NCBI GenBank assembly: GCA_012934845.2
Contig: WNNJ02000486.1
Coordinates: 1 to 64,000, forward strand
Length of the DNA stretch: 64,000 bases
Source: Pomphorhynchus laevis
Taxonomy: Eukaryota; Acanthocephala; Palaeacanthocephala; Echinorhynchida; Pomphorhynchidae
Direction: 5' to 3'
Part shown: positions 30,911 through 41,169 of the stretch, in pieces
Position numbering within the stretch: the stretch's first letter is position 1
Layout: every line of letters begins with the position of its first letter
Translations under genes and position numbers: made by a program
The notes under the pieces: generated by a model
Databases searched by the model: none
Seen by the model: the letters and a program-made list of their open reading frames with translations, nothing else
What the model was told of the DNA's origin: nothing

Positions 30911-33015
30911 CCGTTCAACAGACAAAATTCTCCTTCTTGAATATCTTCCAGAAGGAAGACTGGGCTGGATTAAGACAAGCAATGCTTGCCCTATCCTTAC
31001 CCAGTTGGAACCAATATCTAGTGCTCCAATATTCGTTCGAGATAGATTTACGTGCAGAAGAAGAGAGATTGGGAAGATGGAGCATATACGCTAAGGTCTT
31101 GAGTTTTGTCGGAGTGGGACTGTAAACACGACCTTTGTAGGTAGTCGAAAGTATCGCGGTAGCTTGCCAGGAGAGGTAGGAATTAACTTTGGTTAAACTC
31201 TCAATACCAATTCGGGGGAAGCGTTGGATATCTGCCCGAAAGAAAGCCACTCTGATATAATCAAAGTGGAATCTCTTTCGGAGAAACGAATTTTCTTCTA
31301 TCCGCTAACTAATCAAGTAATGAGAGGTGTACAGATGTTGTCGCGACTGCTCTACAGTAAGGTTTCAACAACCACCTCTCATAGAGCAGTAAGAAGTCGA
31401 GGAGTGAATTTGTTGATGTTCAATGATTAGTGGGGGACGGTAGACTGTGAATAAGATAACTGTTCCTGGCTCTGCGGAGTGCTGCATTAATCCAACGACC
31501 AGTTATGTCGTTAAAGTCACCAAGTACCATGTCATAGCAGCTATCAATAATTCTATTCAGGAGGTCAAGGTTCTTGATCTTAAGGAGCATTTAACAAGGG
31601 TTAAAAGACCTTGAGATGAAGAAGAGTGAGGCGGGGTTATGTACGGAGTATAGTGGGAACACATGTGCTTAGGGATGAATCGAGTAATGACCTGGGGGAG
31701 ACGGATAGGTCGCGTCTCCTGAAGGCTCAAGAGTACTCTGCATTGTGTTAGGTCAGCTGGGTGGGATTGCCTCATCCCTAGACAGAGCTAGGGGCGGAAA
31801 GGTTGCCCATCTCGCCACAAACTCCGTCCTGGGCGAGTACTTGCCCATGGGCAGTGTCTTCATTTTCCAGTGAGGCCTTTCCTGCTTGCGACTTAATCAG
31901 CTTGCCTACCTTTAGTGGAGGCACGGTATGGGCCGAAGCCCTCTTTCTTAGATTCAGCTACAGTGGCAGTAGGAATCACTGGATTAGCATATAACAGGAA
32001 AAGATGACTAGAAAAAAGCTGTTCCATTTGTCTGAATATTGACTGTTTTTGTGAGTCTAATAGACGAAGGATGTCCTTGTAAGACATTCTACTGCAGGAG
32101 TCGGCATAACTAACCGGAGATTTTGTAATAGGAGAACATAACTTAAGTATGTAGGCCTTAAAGGCCTCACACCTCCTTGATTATGAGGGATGCGGACCCT
32201 TACAATTAGCACACATAGGGGTAGATAAACACTTTCCACCGATGCCAACGCAATCGTTGGACGAGCAATAACCGCATGTCTTAATTTATTGCACATAGAC
32301 GCCCAGTTTCCCCATGCATGACATGATTACAATGGGGAAACGTCATGTCGTCATTCGATAGTACAGTAAATTTTAAATTGAAACCCATAAAAGGGTTGCA
32401 TGCCGATCTAGCTAATATCTCGGCAATTTCTGTGGAGACGAGACAAAAGCTATAGGGATGGCTTGTCCATCCCTCCCTTGACAGAACGAAAATTCGACAC
32501 TCTAAACAACGCTTGAAAAGTGTCAATATCAGATTGCTCGAAGTGTGGAGGTAGGCTAGAAACTTTCAACGAAGCCATAATAGGCTTTGCAGTAAGGCTC
32601 CAAAGCATGGAGATATTTTTGTCAAAGTATTCTTTATAGTCATTTGCCAATTCGGGGTGGCAAACGAAACTTTAATTTCTGATTCATTATATCTGACCAG
32701 ATTAAATAGAATTCTGTTATGATATCGTTCAACAAAACTGCGAAGGAATAAATTATAGAGTTTGTGCCTTTCAAAAGGCTCAGCTAATTTAATGATAACC
32801 AAATTTTTCAACTTAGGTGTTGGGGAAAGTAACCCCTTGTCATCGTTATCATTGGCTAACAAAACACTAACCTTAGAAGCTGAAGTATTCGAAATTTCCT
32901 TGGAAATACATGTGAACTGCTCTAATCTTGCTGAATTCTGCTCCAAATTTGCTGAAAATTGTGGAATCTTTGATTGCTCCGACGCACTTTTACATTTGAA
33001 CGATGGCTGCATTTT
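30911..33015 (-). mobile_element. LINE with zinc-knuckle ORF1 and endonuclease, no RT
   Basis: ORF1 starts at the ATG of 33012 (MQPSFKCKSASEQSKIPQF) and runs, with breaks, to about 32060. It ends in three CCHC-type knuckles: CNHVMHGETGRLC, CGYCSSNDCVGIGGKC and CANCKGPHPS followed by RRCEAFKAY. This is the gag-like ORF1 layout of Jockey/R1-group LINEs. ORF2 endonuclease traces follow: LQETRP near 31700, VLGDFNDITGRW near 31530 and an endonuclease-RT linker at 30915-31250. The RT is absent; the next element begins at about 30910. Confidence 0.7.
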
Positions 33016-33104
33016 TCGAAAATTGTTTCAAATATCAATCCAATATTGTATGTTTATTATTTCTCAAACTTTATTTTAAGGTGTTTTTCATACTGAATAT
33101 GTAG

Positions 33105-33255
33105 TATAAAATACGTAGACTCACTTATCTGATCTGATTTGCTCTATTGACAAGTTATTATTTACCTGCGGACTTTCTTTCCCTTATAAACTGTAAAAAA
33201 TATCAAAACTATACATTCTTGATACGACCATTTTTCTGCTAATTTTATAGCAAAT
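33105..33255 (+). repeat. PLE leader module, plus orientation
   Basis: Matches 61635-61790: both begin ATACGTAGACTCA, then TCTGATCT, ACAAGTTATT/GATAAGTTATT, a GGACTTT block and TTCTTGATACGAC. It is inverted relative to the PLE body that starts at 33256. Its ACGTAGACTCA and that body's TGAGTCTACGT face each other. Confidence 0.7.
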
Positions 33256-33624
33256 TAAATCAGCTAACTGAGTCTACGTATTTAATATAATTATAAAATA
33301 AACAAAACATATTAATGCTAAATCAAAATTTAATAATTAAATAATAAAATTAAAAATTGTTTTTAGATTTTCTATAATTTAAATCAAGTTAAAAAAAAAT
33401 AAAATAAAAAATAAAATTTAAAATAAACGTCATTATTATGAATTGACTAATAAATAACAGACGTTGTATCAGAATAAGAATTAGAGGTCATCAGGAGGAA
33501 CTGCTATGCTATCAGGTTTCGGCCCCTAACTCCTCTACCCAACATAGCAGCGGGGCCAAATACATGCTAATGATGTATTTCCTCTGAAATAACTATCTAG
33601 TATCTTATTCTAATGCAAAGTATA

Positions 33625-35301
33625 TTATTTATTATCCATCCATAAAAATTTGCCACTTAAGAGTTTAAATTTATTCTTTATATTATTGTGTTGATTTATA
33701 TATTTTACTATTTTCTGCTTGATGTTATTTTTATAGTAACCTAGTTTAAAATATGTGTCTAATAAAATAATTGAATGATTTTTAAGAAAGCCAATATCAT
33801 TACATATTGTTGCAATTCTTAAAATTTCATTATTTAATGTATTATATTTTATATTATATGGTATGCATGAATGCTCATGCAAAAATATGTTTCTTGTAAA
33901 TTTAAATATGTCATCTTTACGATATAAATTAATAGTAGTTTTAGTTAATGTTAATTTAATGTTCATATCTAGATATACACCTTCTTTATCATTAATATTG
34001 GTTTTGTTAAGAATAAGGCTTTCTGGATAAATGTGCTCACTAATTGAATAAAAAATTTTAGAATTAAATACACATATATCATCAATGTAACGAAACATAT
34101 ATTTCATATATTTATATTGTTTAGATTTAGTTTTTACACAGTTATGAACAAATTCATATTCTATAAAGCTTAAAAACAAGTCAGCTATAATTAGGCTACT
34201 ATTACCACCCATTGGAACACCTTTTACTTGTCTAAATATAGATGTCCCTACTTTTAAATAATTTTGATTTATCAAAATATTTAAGGATTCTATTAATTCA
34301 ATTTTATCCATATATTTATATTTATTTGATGGTTTAATTTTTGTTAGATAGGCGTTATAATTATTATAACATATATATGTATATCTTTTTCCGAATATAA
34401 GGTTAATTAATTTTACTAACGTTTCTTCAATATCTACTAAATTTAGATTTGTATAAAGCGTACTAAAATCGTATGTATTTATATTTTGAAAATTTATTCC
34501 TTTTGTCTGTTCTAAAAATTCTTTTGTAGAATTAATACTGAAATAGTGTTTTATACCAGTATTAATTTCGATTACCTTGCAATATTTTTTAAAGTGTGCT
34601 TTAATTACTTTAAGTATTTTATTCATATAGACAGAAAGTGGTTTTAATGTACATTTAAACGCACTACATATGAACCTAGGTTTTATTGGATTTTTATGTA
34701 ATTTTGGATTCCAATATAATATAGGTATAGTTTTATTATCTAATTCAACCTTTATACCCTTTTTGTCCATTATAGAACAGTGACTTGTAATAATTGTTTC
34801 TAAATTTAAATCACTACGTTCATATGTTGGATTTACATTTAAATCATTAGAATTCACCTCTTTCATTAGTATATCATAATAAAGCTGTTTGCATATAAAG
34901 ACAAAGTTATTACTAGCTTTATCAATAGTTGTTATTATATAGTTATCCTTTAATTTAGTAAGTTCTTTATACATATCTTTATTAATTTTATCTTTCCTTT
35001 TATAATTGTTTGTTATTTTCATTTTATTTTTAATTTTATCAAATATATAATCTTTCCAAATGTTAATCTTAGATATATTCGAGCTTTCACTATTAATCAG
35101 CTTACTAAAGTAATCATTTAAGTTATTATATAACGAATTGTAAATTTTATTTTTGTCGTTGTTATTATTTAATCTATATTTATATCCTTTTGATAGCAGC
35201 TTTCTTAATTCACAATTTTCAATTAATTCTAGATTATGGGTACATATATGTTCATTTATTTTATCAAAACTAAGACTTTTACAATTGCATTCTGTTTCCA
35301 T
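33625..35301 (-). CDS. PLE reverse transcriptase
   Basis: 558 residues. The N terminus has CNC and HICTHN, a possible zinc site. RT motifs: IDKASNNFVFICKQLYYD (126-143), YWNPKLHKNPIKPRFICSA (196-214), motif A TYDFSTLYTNL (276-286, Asp278), motif [13 protein letters not shown] (358-369) and motif C RYIDDI (404-409). These are the PLE versions of the RT boxes (PKLHKNP, DFSTLYT, GxxMGG, YIDD), so it is telomerase-related rather than LINE-related. All catalytic aspartates are present. The thumb ends in KLLSGKFLWMDNK. The true start probably lies upstream in the linker. It copies element RNA at nicked DNA. Confidence 0.9.
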   Translation of the reverse strand: METECNCKSLSFDKINEHICTHNLELIENCELRKLLSKGYKYRLNNNNDKNKIYNSLYNNLNDYFSKLINSESSNISKINIWKDYIFDKIKNKMKITNNYKRKDKINKDMYKELTKLKDNYIITTIDKASNNFVFICKQLYYDILMKEVNSNDLNVNPTYERSDLNLETIITSHCSIMDKKGIKVELDNKTIPILYWNPKLHKNPIKPRFICSAFKCTLKPLSVYMNKILKVIKAHFKKYCKVIEINTGIKHYFSINSTKEFLEQTKGINFQNINTYDFSTLYTNLNLVDIEETLVKLINLIFGKRYTYICYNNYNAYLTKIKPSNKYKYMDKIELIESLNILINQNYLKVGTSIFRQVKGVPMGGNSSLIIADLFLSFIEYEFVHNCVKTKSKQYKYMKYMFRYIDDICVFNSKIFYSISEHIYPESLILNKTNINDKEGVYLDMNIKLTLTKTTINLYRKDDIFKFTRNIFLHEHSCIPYNIKYNTLNNEILRIATICNDIGFLKNHSIILLDTYFKLGYYKNNIKQKIVKYINQHNNIKNKFKLLSGKFLWMDNK

Positions 35302-35674
35302 TATGTTTCTAATATTATCGTTACATATTGATTTTAATTCTTTATTATAATTACAAATTTTTCGTCCTAATGGTGGTAGGAGTTTATACCTTTTTTAGGA
35401 ATATATTTACTTAAATCTGACTCAATTATTTCTTTACTTTTAGAATTATTTAAAAGTCCGTCTATATTTATGTTATCTATACATTTATTAATGAAGTTTA
35501 TGGCTAATGTATATTTTCTATTGTTATTATTTACATTTATTGTACGATTATAGTATTTTGTATTACACTAGCTGTCTATTATACAACTTAGCCTATCATA
35601 GTCGTTAATTAATTTTTGATTTATTGGACATATGATATCTTTAGAAAAATTTCTTATATTTACATAAAGATCTT

Positions 35675-36337
35675 TTAGCTTATTATCACTAAAAGTTGTT
35701 TTAATATTTCTAATTGTTCATTTATATACATATCTTTTTTAATATTTTTAACTCTATTTTTCCTATTCCTTTTATCACCATGACTTCTTGGTTTGCGTTT
35801 AACCGGATTATTATAATATAGTTGTTTATTATGTATTATACTACTTCTGCCAATTCCTTGTACCACGTCATTCAATCCTAATGGGTACATGGAATTAAGC
35901 GTTTTAATCCAAAAATCTTCTTTTTCTAATAGTTTTTGATTTAATATTGAAATGTTTTCTTCGATAATATGTTCTAAAATAAATAATTTACAGTTTTTAA
36001 TATCATGTCCTATTAATCTCATATGTTTATGAAATATAGTTTGACTATTATGCTGTATATTATATATGTGTTGCCTAAACCTAGTTTTTAACATTTGATA
36101 TGTTTTTCCTATATATTGCAATCCACATGTACATTGTATAAGATACACTACACCTGTGGTTTTGCAGTTACAATTATTATTAATATTTAATGAAAAACAT
36201 TTGTTTGTCGTATTACTTACGATACAATTATTATTATTTATAACATCACAAACTATACAATTTTTTCTGTTACATTTAAAAGATCTAAAATTGAAATCAT
36301 TAGTACTTACGTATTTTTCCAATATTGTTGAGTACAT
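35675..36337 (-). CDS. PLE GIY-YIG endonuclease domain
   Basis: 220 residues from ATG 36337. Residues 22-30 hold a CX4CX2C cluster. The GIY-YIG core follows: GVVYLI (62-67), CTCG (69-72) between the two halves, YIGKT (75-79), Arg at 86/88 in KTRFRQH, His90, and the conserved Glu near 138-140 with WIKTLNSMYPLGLND. The Cys pair inside the core and the spaced His residues are, as I recall, typical of Naiad-type PLEs. The last part is basic (KRKPRSHGDKRNRKNRVKN). The domain should nick target DNA. It lies upstream of the RT on the same strand, so domain order is permuted. Confidence 0.9.
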   Translation of the reverse strand: MYSTILEKYVSTNDFNFRSFKCNRKNCIVCDVINNNNCIVSNTTNKCFSLNINNNCNCKTTGVVYLIQCTCGLQYIGKTYQMLKTRFRQHIYNIQHNSQTIFHKHMRLIGHDIKNCKLFILEHIIEENISILNQKLLEKEDFWIKTLNSMYPLGLNDVVQGIGRSSIIHNKQLYYNNPVKRKPRSHGDKRNRKNRVKNIKKDMYINEQLEILKQLLVIIS

Positions 36338-36439
36338 GTAACTTTTAAGTCATAATTTTTAACGTTGCTTTTTCGGTGTCGCCACCTAGTTTAGTTGACT
36401 CAGACTAAACTTACAATGGGCCATCCAACTTTGATTATT

Positions 36440-36640
36440 TTTTTCTTTTCCTTATAATCTTTTCCTTACTCCCTCTCGACGTCCGCCGCGCTCCCTCCTT
36501 TATCACATTCAAACACCTCCTCCGTTCACACCTTCTCGACACCTGATTCACAGTCTTGTTTTGTTGTTTGTGGTCATGTAAGCGTGCGCTGGCACGCATT
36601 TGCCACGTTAAAATAAATCTTTTTTTTATAATGAAGTATA
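36440..36640 (+). mobile_element. LINE 3' tail fragment
   Basis: Matches, in the opposite orientation, the tails at 11330-11540 and 20090-20150. It has CGCTCCCTCCTTTATCACAT, TTGTTGTTTGTGGTCATG, the hairpin GCGTGC-GCTG-GCACGC and ATTTGCCACGTTAAAATAAA. Only the 3' UTR and the last codons are left. It lies directly against the 5' end of the PLE. Confidence 0.7.
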
Positions 36641-36719
36641 CATCAATAATCACTAATCAATCCTACAACTAGATTATTAATGCAATATCTAGTACTATTT
36701 GAATGAAAGGACTATGGGA

Positions 36720-36970
36720 ATATGGTCGAACGCTCGACTAAAATGGAACATAACAACATTCACCGCCTTTCCACTGAACGTCGATTCAATCCAAGCTTCA
36801 TCACGGGCAGACAAAAAGTTCGTATGTCCAAAACGTCATTTTCTGAAGCCATGCTGCATAGAGCTATGCTGGTCTGTGATGCTCAATTGCTCGACTATGT
36901 GATCGTAAATAATCCTTTTGAGTACCTTAGACAGGTGGCTTGTAAGGTTTATAGCTTGATAATTAGCTAA
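36720..36970 (+). mobile_element. Probable LINE ORF2 C-terminal fragment
   Basis: An 82-codon open frame (36722-36970) includes KVRMSKTSFSEAMLHRAM and FEYLRQVACKVYSL. This resembles the C-terminal tail after the RT thumb in Jockey/CR1-like LINEs, where a basic patch is followed by an NTFKxxL-like helix. No RT motif is included. It faces a minus-strand LINE fragment. A host exon is possible but less likely. Confidence 0.35.
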
Positions 36971-37002
36971 ACGGCGGTCACTGTTTTTGAACACCGGCAC
37001 CA

Positions 37003-39380
37003 CTACTGCACACTTCTATTAAGACGGTATTTGCATGCTTTCCAAAGATAACTGAAGCTAGTGACTAAAAGAGCCAAATGTTGACTAAATAATTTAAGTA
37101 GATACGGATGAATGTTATCGGGGACTGGATAAGATGAATACGACAATTGTGATAATCTTTGGACTACGTCCTTCTCGTTGATTATAATGGGAGCACTATA
37201 ACACTCAGAGAAACTGATTCTCCGAAAAGTATCAGCTACACTCGAGCTAGCATTGCATATATTGAATGATATTAGCAAATTCATTAACAATGTATAATTG
37301 GGAATCAAGCAACTTTCCGTTCGAGGACAACCTACTGATTTAAAAATAATAAGGTGCACTTTGACGAACCTATGACCAAAAACGTTTGGGAGAACTACTT
37401 AAACATTTAACAATTTGGCCAACATCATCTATACGCTTCAGCACTCTAAGCCGTTTACATGCATTGCAAGCAAGTTTGAATCAAATTACTTTTGTGTCGA
37501 CATTTTATGAATCGTTGCGTCTCTTTAGAGCTTCCTGGAGATCACTATCAAACCATGGAGGTTTTCTACGAACATTTTTTCGAATTAATTTGCGTGGCGC
37601 AAAATCATTAGATTTCCGAATGAGTAAATCTCGAATGAAACGCCAACATTCCAGTTACCACCATCACCACACACAAAATTAAGCAAGGACGCAAGATGTA
37701 GTAGCGCATTCACATCAACATTATGCCATGACATCTTCATCAGTACAGGCTCGTCAACATTATCACCAATATCTGGCAAGATTCAGCCTAAAGAGCAAAA
37801 CGCAGTGATCACTGGACCCTAAAGGAGGATTGTGCGATAGATCACATACCTAACCATATCTTTGAGAAAATAAAATATTTAGCATAGATGAACATCCATC
37901 AGTAGCAAATCTGATAGCACGGATACTTGAGGAATAAGTAATAAGTCACTACCAAGAACTCGCAAACCTTCTTATCGTCAGGGAAGCAGTTAACAACAAT
38001 GTTGTTGCCTTGTTCGTCGACCGTCAATGTCGGTAAATTAAAATCACTAACTAAAAAGAAAGGTAATTATTCGTACTACATGCTTTAGTTAAAATGTGCA
38101 TCAGTTCATTATGTAAAATAACAGATTTGGGTGTTTGATAAAAAAAACTCTAAACGAAACGCGAAGGTTGGATATAACCATATCAACTACAAGACACTTG
38201 CATGCTATTCCCTTATTCGAATATCTCACTATGTTGCTAATCACGCTCCTCGCCTAGACATAAAGAGCTACTCATTCACCTCTCTTATTAGGGAACCTAT
38301 CTGAATCGTACCAAATGACAACCTGGAATTGATATTGCGCTATCAAGAATGTCATCGTGTAACCACGTCTTTAAAACAGCTAAAAAGTCTATATACTCAG
38401 AATGCGCACAAACTCTCATCAATATTCGAGATTAAGCTGAGAATATTGGTTAAGCCTACGACAGGAACTCGTGAAGCCGTTGAAACTCGAGAACGTGAAG
38501 TTGCAAGAGGGATCAAACAGTCGAAGCTAATTAGACTGATTCCGTTGTAAGTGGAAGCCAACGCATAAACGGCCTTCTCCGGATCACACGAAAATCCCGA
38601 ATGACGAGGTTATTTTCTCCCTCAGAAATGCGATGATTTTTTTAAATTTTAGCTTCCTTTAGCATTTCTATTTCCTGTATTAAATAGTCAGGATCGATAC
38701 GAACTAGATCTCTACGCAACTTGTTTGAAACATATGTCACGAATCGAACCTGCTCACTATCTTCGAATACCACCTTCAACAATCGTGGGAAATCAAATCG
38801 CTTACGTAAACGATATAGGTCAAGTACCTTTATTTGTCCGACTAAGTCGCGGCTTGCATCTGCACATATCTGAGTGAGTACTGAATGTACATGGCACATA
38901 TCAGCGTTAATTCTTTTCTGCGTGTCGTATGACGACGGGGACTCAGGCACATTCTGCATTATGATGCATCGATTTCACGAGGCGCGACGCGTTGTATCTG
39001 ATATATCCGCATTCATTGGAGACTTGTTGACGTTAGTTGTGCACGGAGACACGTATTGGTTATTTGTTGATTGAGGCTCGTGGACACTATTTGTAGAAGG
39101 GGACTCGTGGACGCAATCCGTTTATAGAGATTCGGGGCCGTAATTTGTCGATAGAGACTCGTGAACGTTATTTAGTAATAGAGACTCATGGTCGTTATTT
39201 GTCGATAGAGATGCTTGGAGATTTTTTTGATGAGGAGATGTTGGAGTATTCAGGACAAATAGGCAATTCCTTATGCTGGAACTGATTGGGTTGCTGCGGC
39301 ATGTAAGGTAAAAATGTCTGAGTTGATGCTGTGTAGTAATGTAGCGTCGGATGACATCTCTGTACATTGTAACTGATCAT
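37003..39380 (-). mobile_element. LINE: ORF1, endonuclease and start of RT
   Basis: Minus strand. ORF1 (about 39350-38642) includes IKVLDLYRLRKRFDFPRLLK and VVFEDSEQVRF, like ORF1 of the 24.8-kb LINE. Endonuclease traces: YDSDRFPNKRGE and VALYV near 38250, VSDFNLPTL near 38035. The RT N-terminal part (37359-37003) has VVQRLSQLSYSSYPVPDNIH then PYLLKLFSQ, matching the SSPGPDNIPPYLLK box. The copy ends at about 37003 before the palm, and every domain has several breaks. Confidence 0.7.
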
Positions 39381-39544
39381 TTTGTTGTATCTGATGTGCG
39401 AGACGATTTGAAAATTACCCTGGTCTTAATATCACTGAAAAACGTGGCTGAACGATTACCACCGATGAAATTCGCATTTTCAAACTTTTTGAGAATCAAC
39501 CAGTTGCGAAAACACTTGTCCAAATTATTATTAATGTTTTAACA

Positions 39545-40680
39545 GCACATAAAAGCATGGCTTAATTGGCTGGTTCATTGCAGAATAAAAGAAAATATAA
39601 TAAAAGTATCACAAATACTAAAAAGCAGATATCCCCATGGCATCCTCCATTTTCGTAATTTCTTTTTGAATTCATTGATATTGCTACTGCACACTGTTGA
39701 CTCTACAAGCCGATTCCACAGAGATACAACAAGCCGATCAAATTGGACAGCTCGTGATTTTCTTATCCTTACACGTCGCAGTGTTAAACCATGGCCTCGA
39801 AGGATATTGGATGAGCGCAAATGAAGGCAATCTTGAAGTGGATGATCCGATTCATTAAGAATTTGCCAGACCATACTCATATCGATGTACCGGCGGGTCC
39901 ACGTGACAGTCTTAAGTTTAAGTGCTTTTAATCGATAAGGGTACGGCAAAAATTTCAGTTGCGGTGTTAGCTTGGTAGCTCTATGAAGTACCTCTCTAAA
40001 CTAACATGTTCTTTTGAATTTTGAGGATACACACACGGCGCAGCATATATAAGACCGCTCAACACATGAACATAGATTAGCAGACGTAGGGCAAATTGAT
40101 TGAGTGTAATTAAAGTGCGTCAAAGTAGACCGATTATCTCCAACGCATTTATACAAGCATGTTCAGTATGTGTGACGGTACTCAAGTCACTGTTTATCCA
40201 CACTCCCAAGTCCTTATATTTGCTCACTCGTTCTATAACTGCTTTGAAAGCTATAATTGGCTGAAGATTGAGCATTTCCGCCACAAACACGTAAATGTTT
40301 GCATTTTGATATATTTACAATCAACCTATTGAGCAGAGCCCAATTTTCGACTTCGTCGATATCCCGTTGCAGTATAACTATATCACTGGGTGAACGAATT
40401 GCCCGCCAGATTTTCAAATCTTCTGCATATAAAAGCATCCGATAATCAATAAATTCCGGGAGATTGTTGATGTAGACACTAAATAACAATGGACCAAATA
40501 CTGAACATTGAGGCACCCCTATATTACTTGGCCGCGAAGAAGAGTCAAATGTCGCAATTGATGCTAGAGCACTTAATTTAGTGAAATTTATAAGACTCCT
40601 ATGTAGCATGAGCAGTTTTGTTTCCATCCATTCCATTGATCTGTTTCCTCTTCTTACCAGCCATTTTTGTATATCGTGTT
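39545..40680 (-). mobile_element. LINE RT palm and C terminus
   Basis: Minus strand, 5'-truncated. The RT palm (40636-40214) shows SNIGVPQCSVFGPLLFSVYI (motif B; QG is QC) and LLYAEDLKIW (motif C; YADD is YAED). A C-terminal domain follows at 39949-39575 (TRRYIDMSMVWQILN, AVQFDRLVVSLWNRLVES). The altered boxes and the frame gap between the parts mean it is inactive. The 3' end lies near 39545. It is separate from the LINE at 37003-39380, whose ORF1 starts just downstream. Confidence 0.75.
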
Positions 40681-40774
40681 TTTCGTGTATTTTATTGTAT
40701 ATTTCTTGATCTCAAAAAAAGAGAGATACAAATACATATCTCTTGATACGTATTTGGATATATTTATCACTTGT

Positions 40775-40950
40775 ATGATCTTAAATCGTTGTAAGATCGG
40801 TGTAAGATCGTCTTATAGATCGTTGTATAGATCGTTTTAAGATCGTCTTATAGATCGGTGTAAGATCGTTGTATAAGTCGTTTTAAGATCGTCTTATAGA
40901 TCGTTGTAAGATCATTGTAAGATCGTTTTAAAATCGTCGTATAGATCGTT
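40775..40950. repeat. Short tandem array of AAGATCGT-like units
   Basis: Imperfect units such as GTAAGATCGTCTTATAGATC and GTTGTATAGATCGTTTTAAG repeat for about 175 bp, each with an AGATCGT or AGATCGG core. It lies between two LINE fragments, and no coding role is seen. Confidence 0.75.
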
Positions 40951-41169
40951 GTATCTCATATCGTTGATTTATAATTGTGTTTAAGCTGTTAAATTTTTAG
41001 TTTAGTTTTAATAATCTTCACTTTTATGTATTGTGTATGTTATCTTTGTTTTTTTTTCATATCATCTTTATTAAAAATTTTTAAATAGCGCTTTTAAATA
41101 TGACATTTATAGGTATTTTTTATAATCATCACTCACTTTATTTTTTCTGAATTATTTTGTATTTTAAAA

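Larger units (their letters stand above)
33256..36411 (-). mobile_element. Penelope-like element with N-terminal GIY-YIG (Naiad-type)
   Basis: The most complete of this family. On the minus strand: a leader with a GGTGGCGACACCGAAAAAGC block (about 36370-36390), GIY-YIG endonuclease frame (36337-35675), a linker coding region (about 35675-35302), RT frame (35301-33625), 3' UTR and terminal repeat (about 33620-33256). Endonuclease before RT is the permuted order of the Naiad/Chlamys clade; classic Penelope elements have the nuclease after the RT. The terminal repeat has the CCCGCTGCTATGTTGGG block. About three breaks in the linker split one probable polyprotein. No in-frame TGA suggestive of selenocysteine is seen. 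The 5' boundary near 36411 comes from comparison with 61905-62095. Confidence 0.9.

Noticed and set aside
33481-33588. Standard hammerhead in the PLE terminal repeat
   Set aside because: GAAAC and CTGATGA occur in the wrong order for type I or III, and no GAAA follows CTGATGA at usable distance. Only a permuted fold remains, listed as a separate tentative finding.
35302-35674. Selenocysteine recoding in the PLE, as reported for some Naiad elements
   Set aside because: The stops in the linker are not in-frame TGA codons, and a frame change is also present. Ordinary decay explains it.
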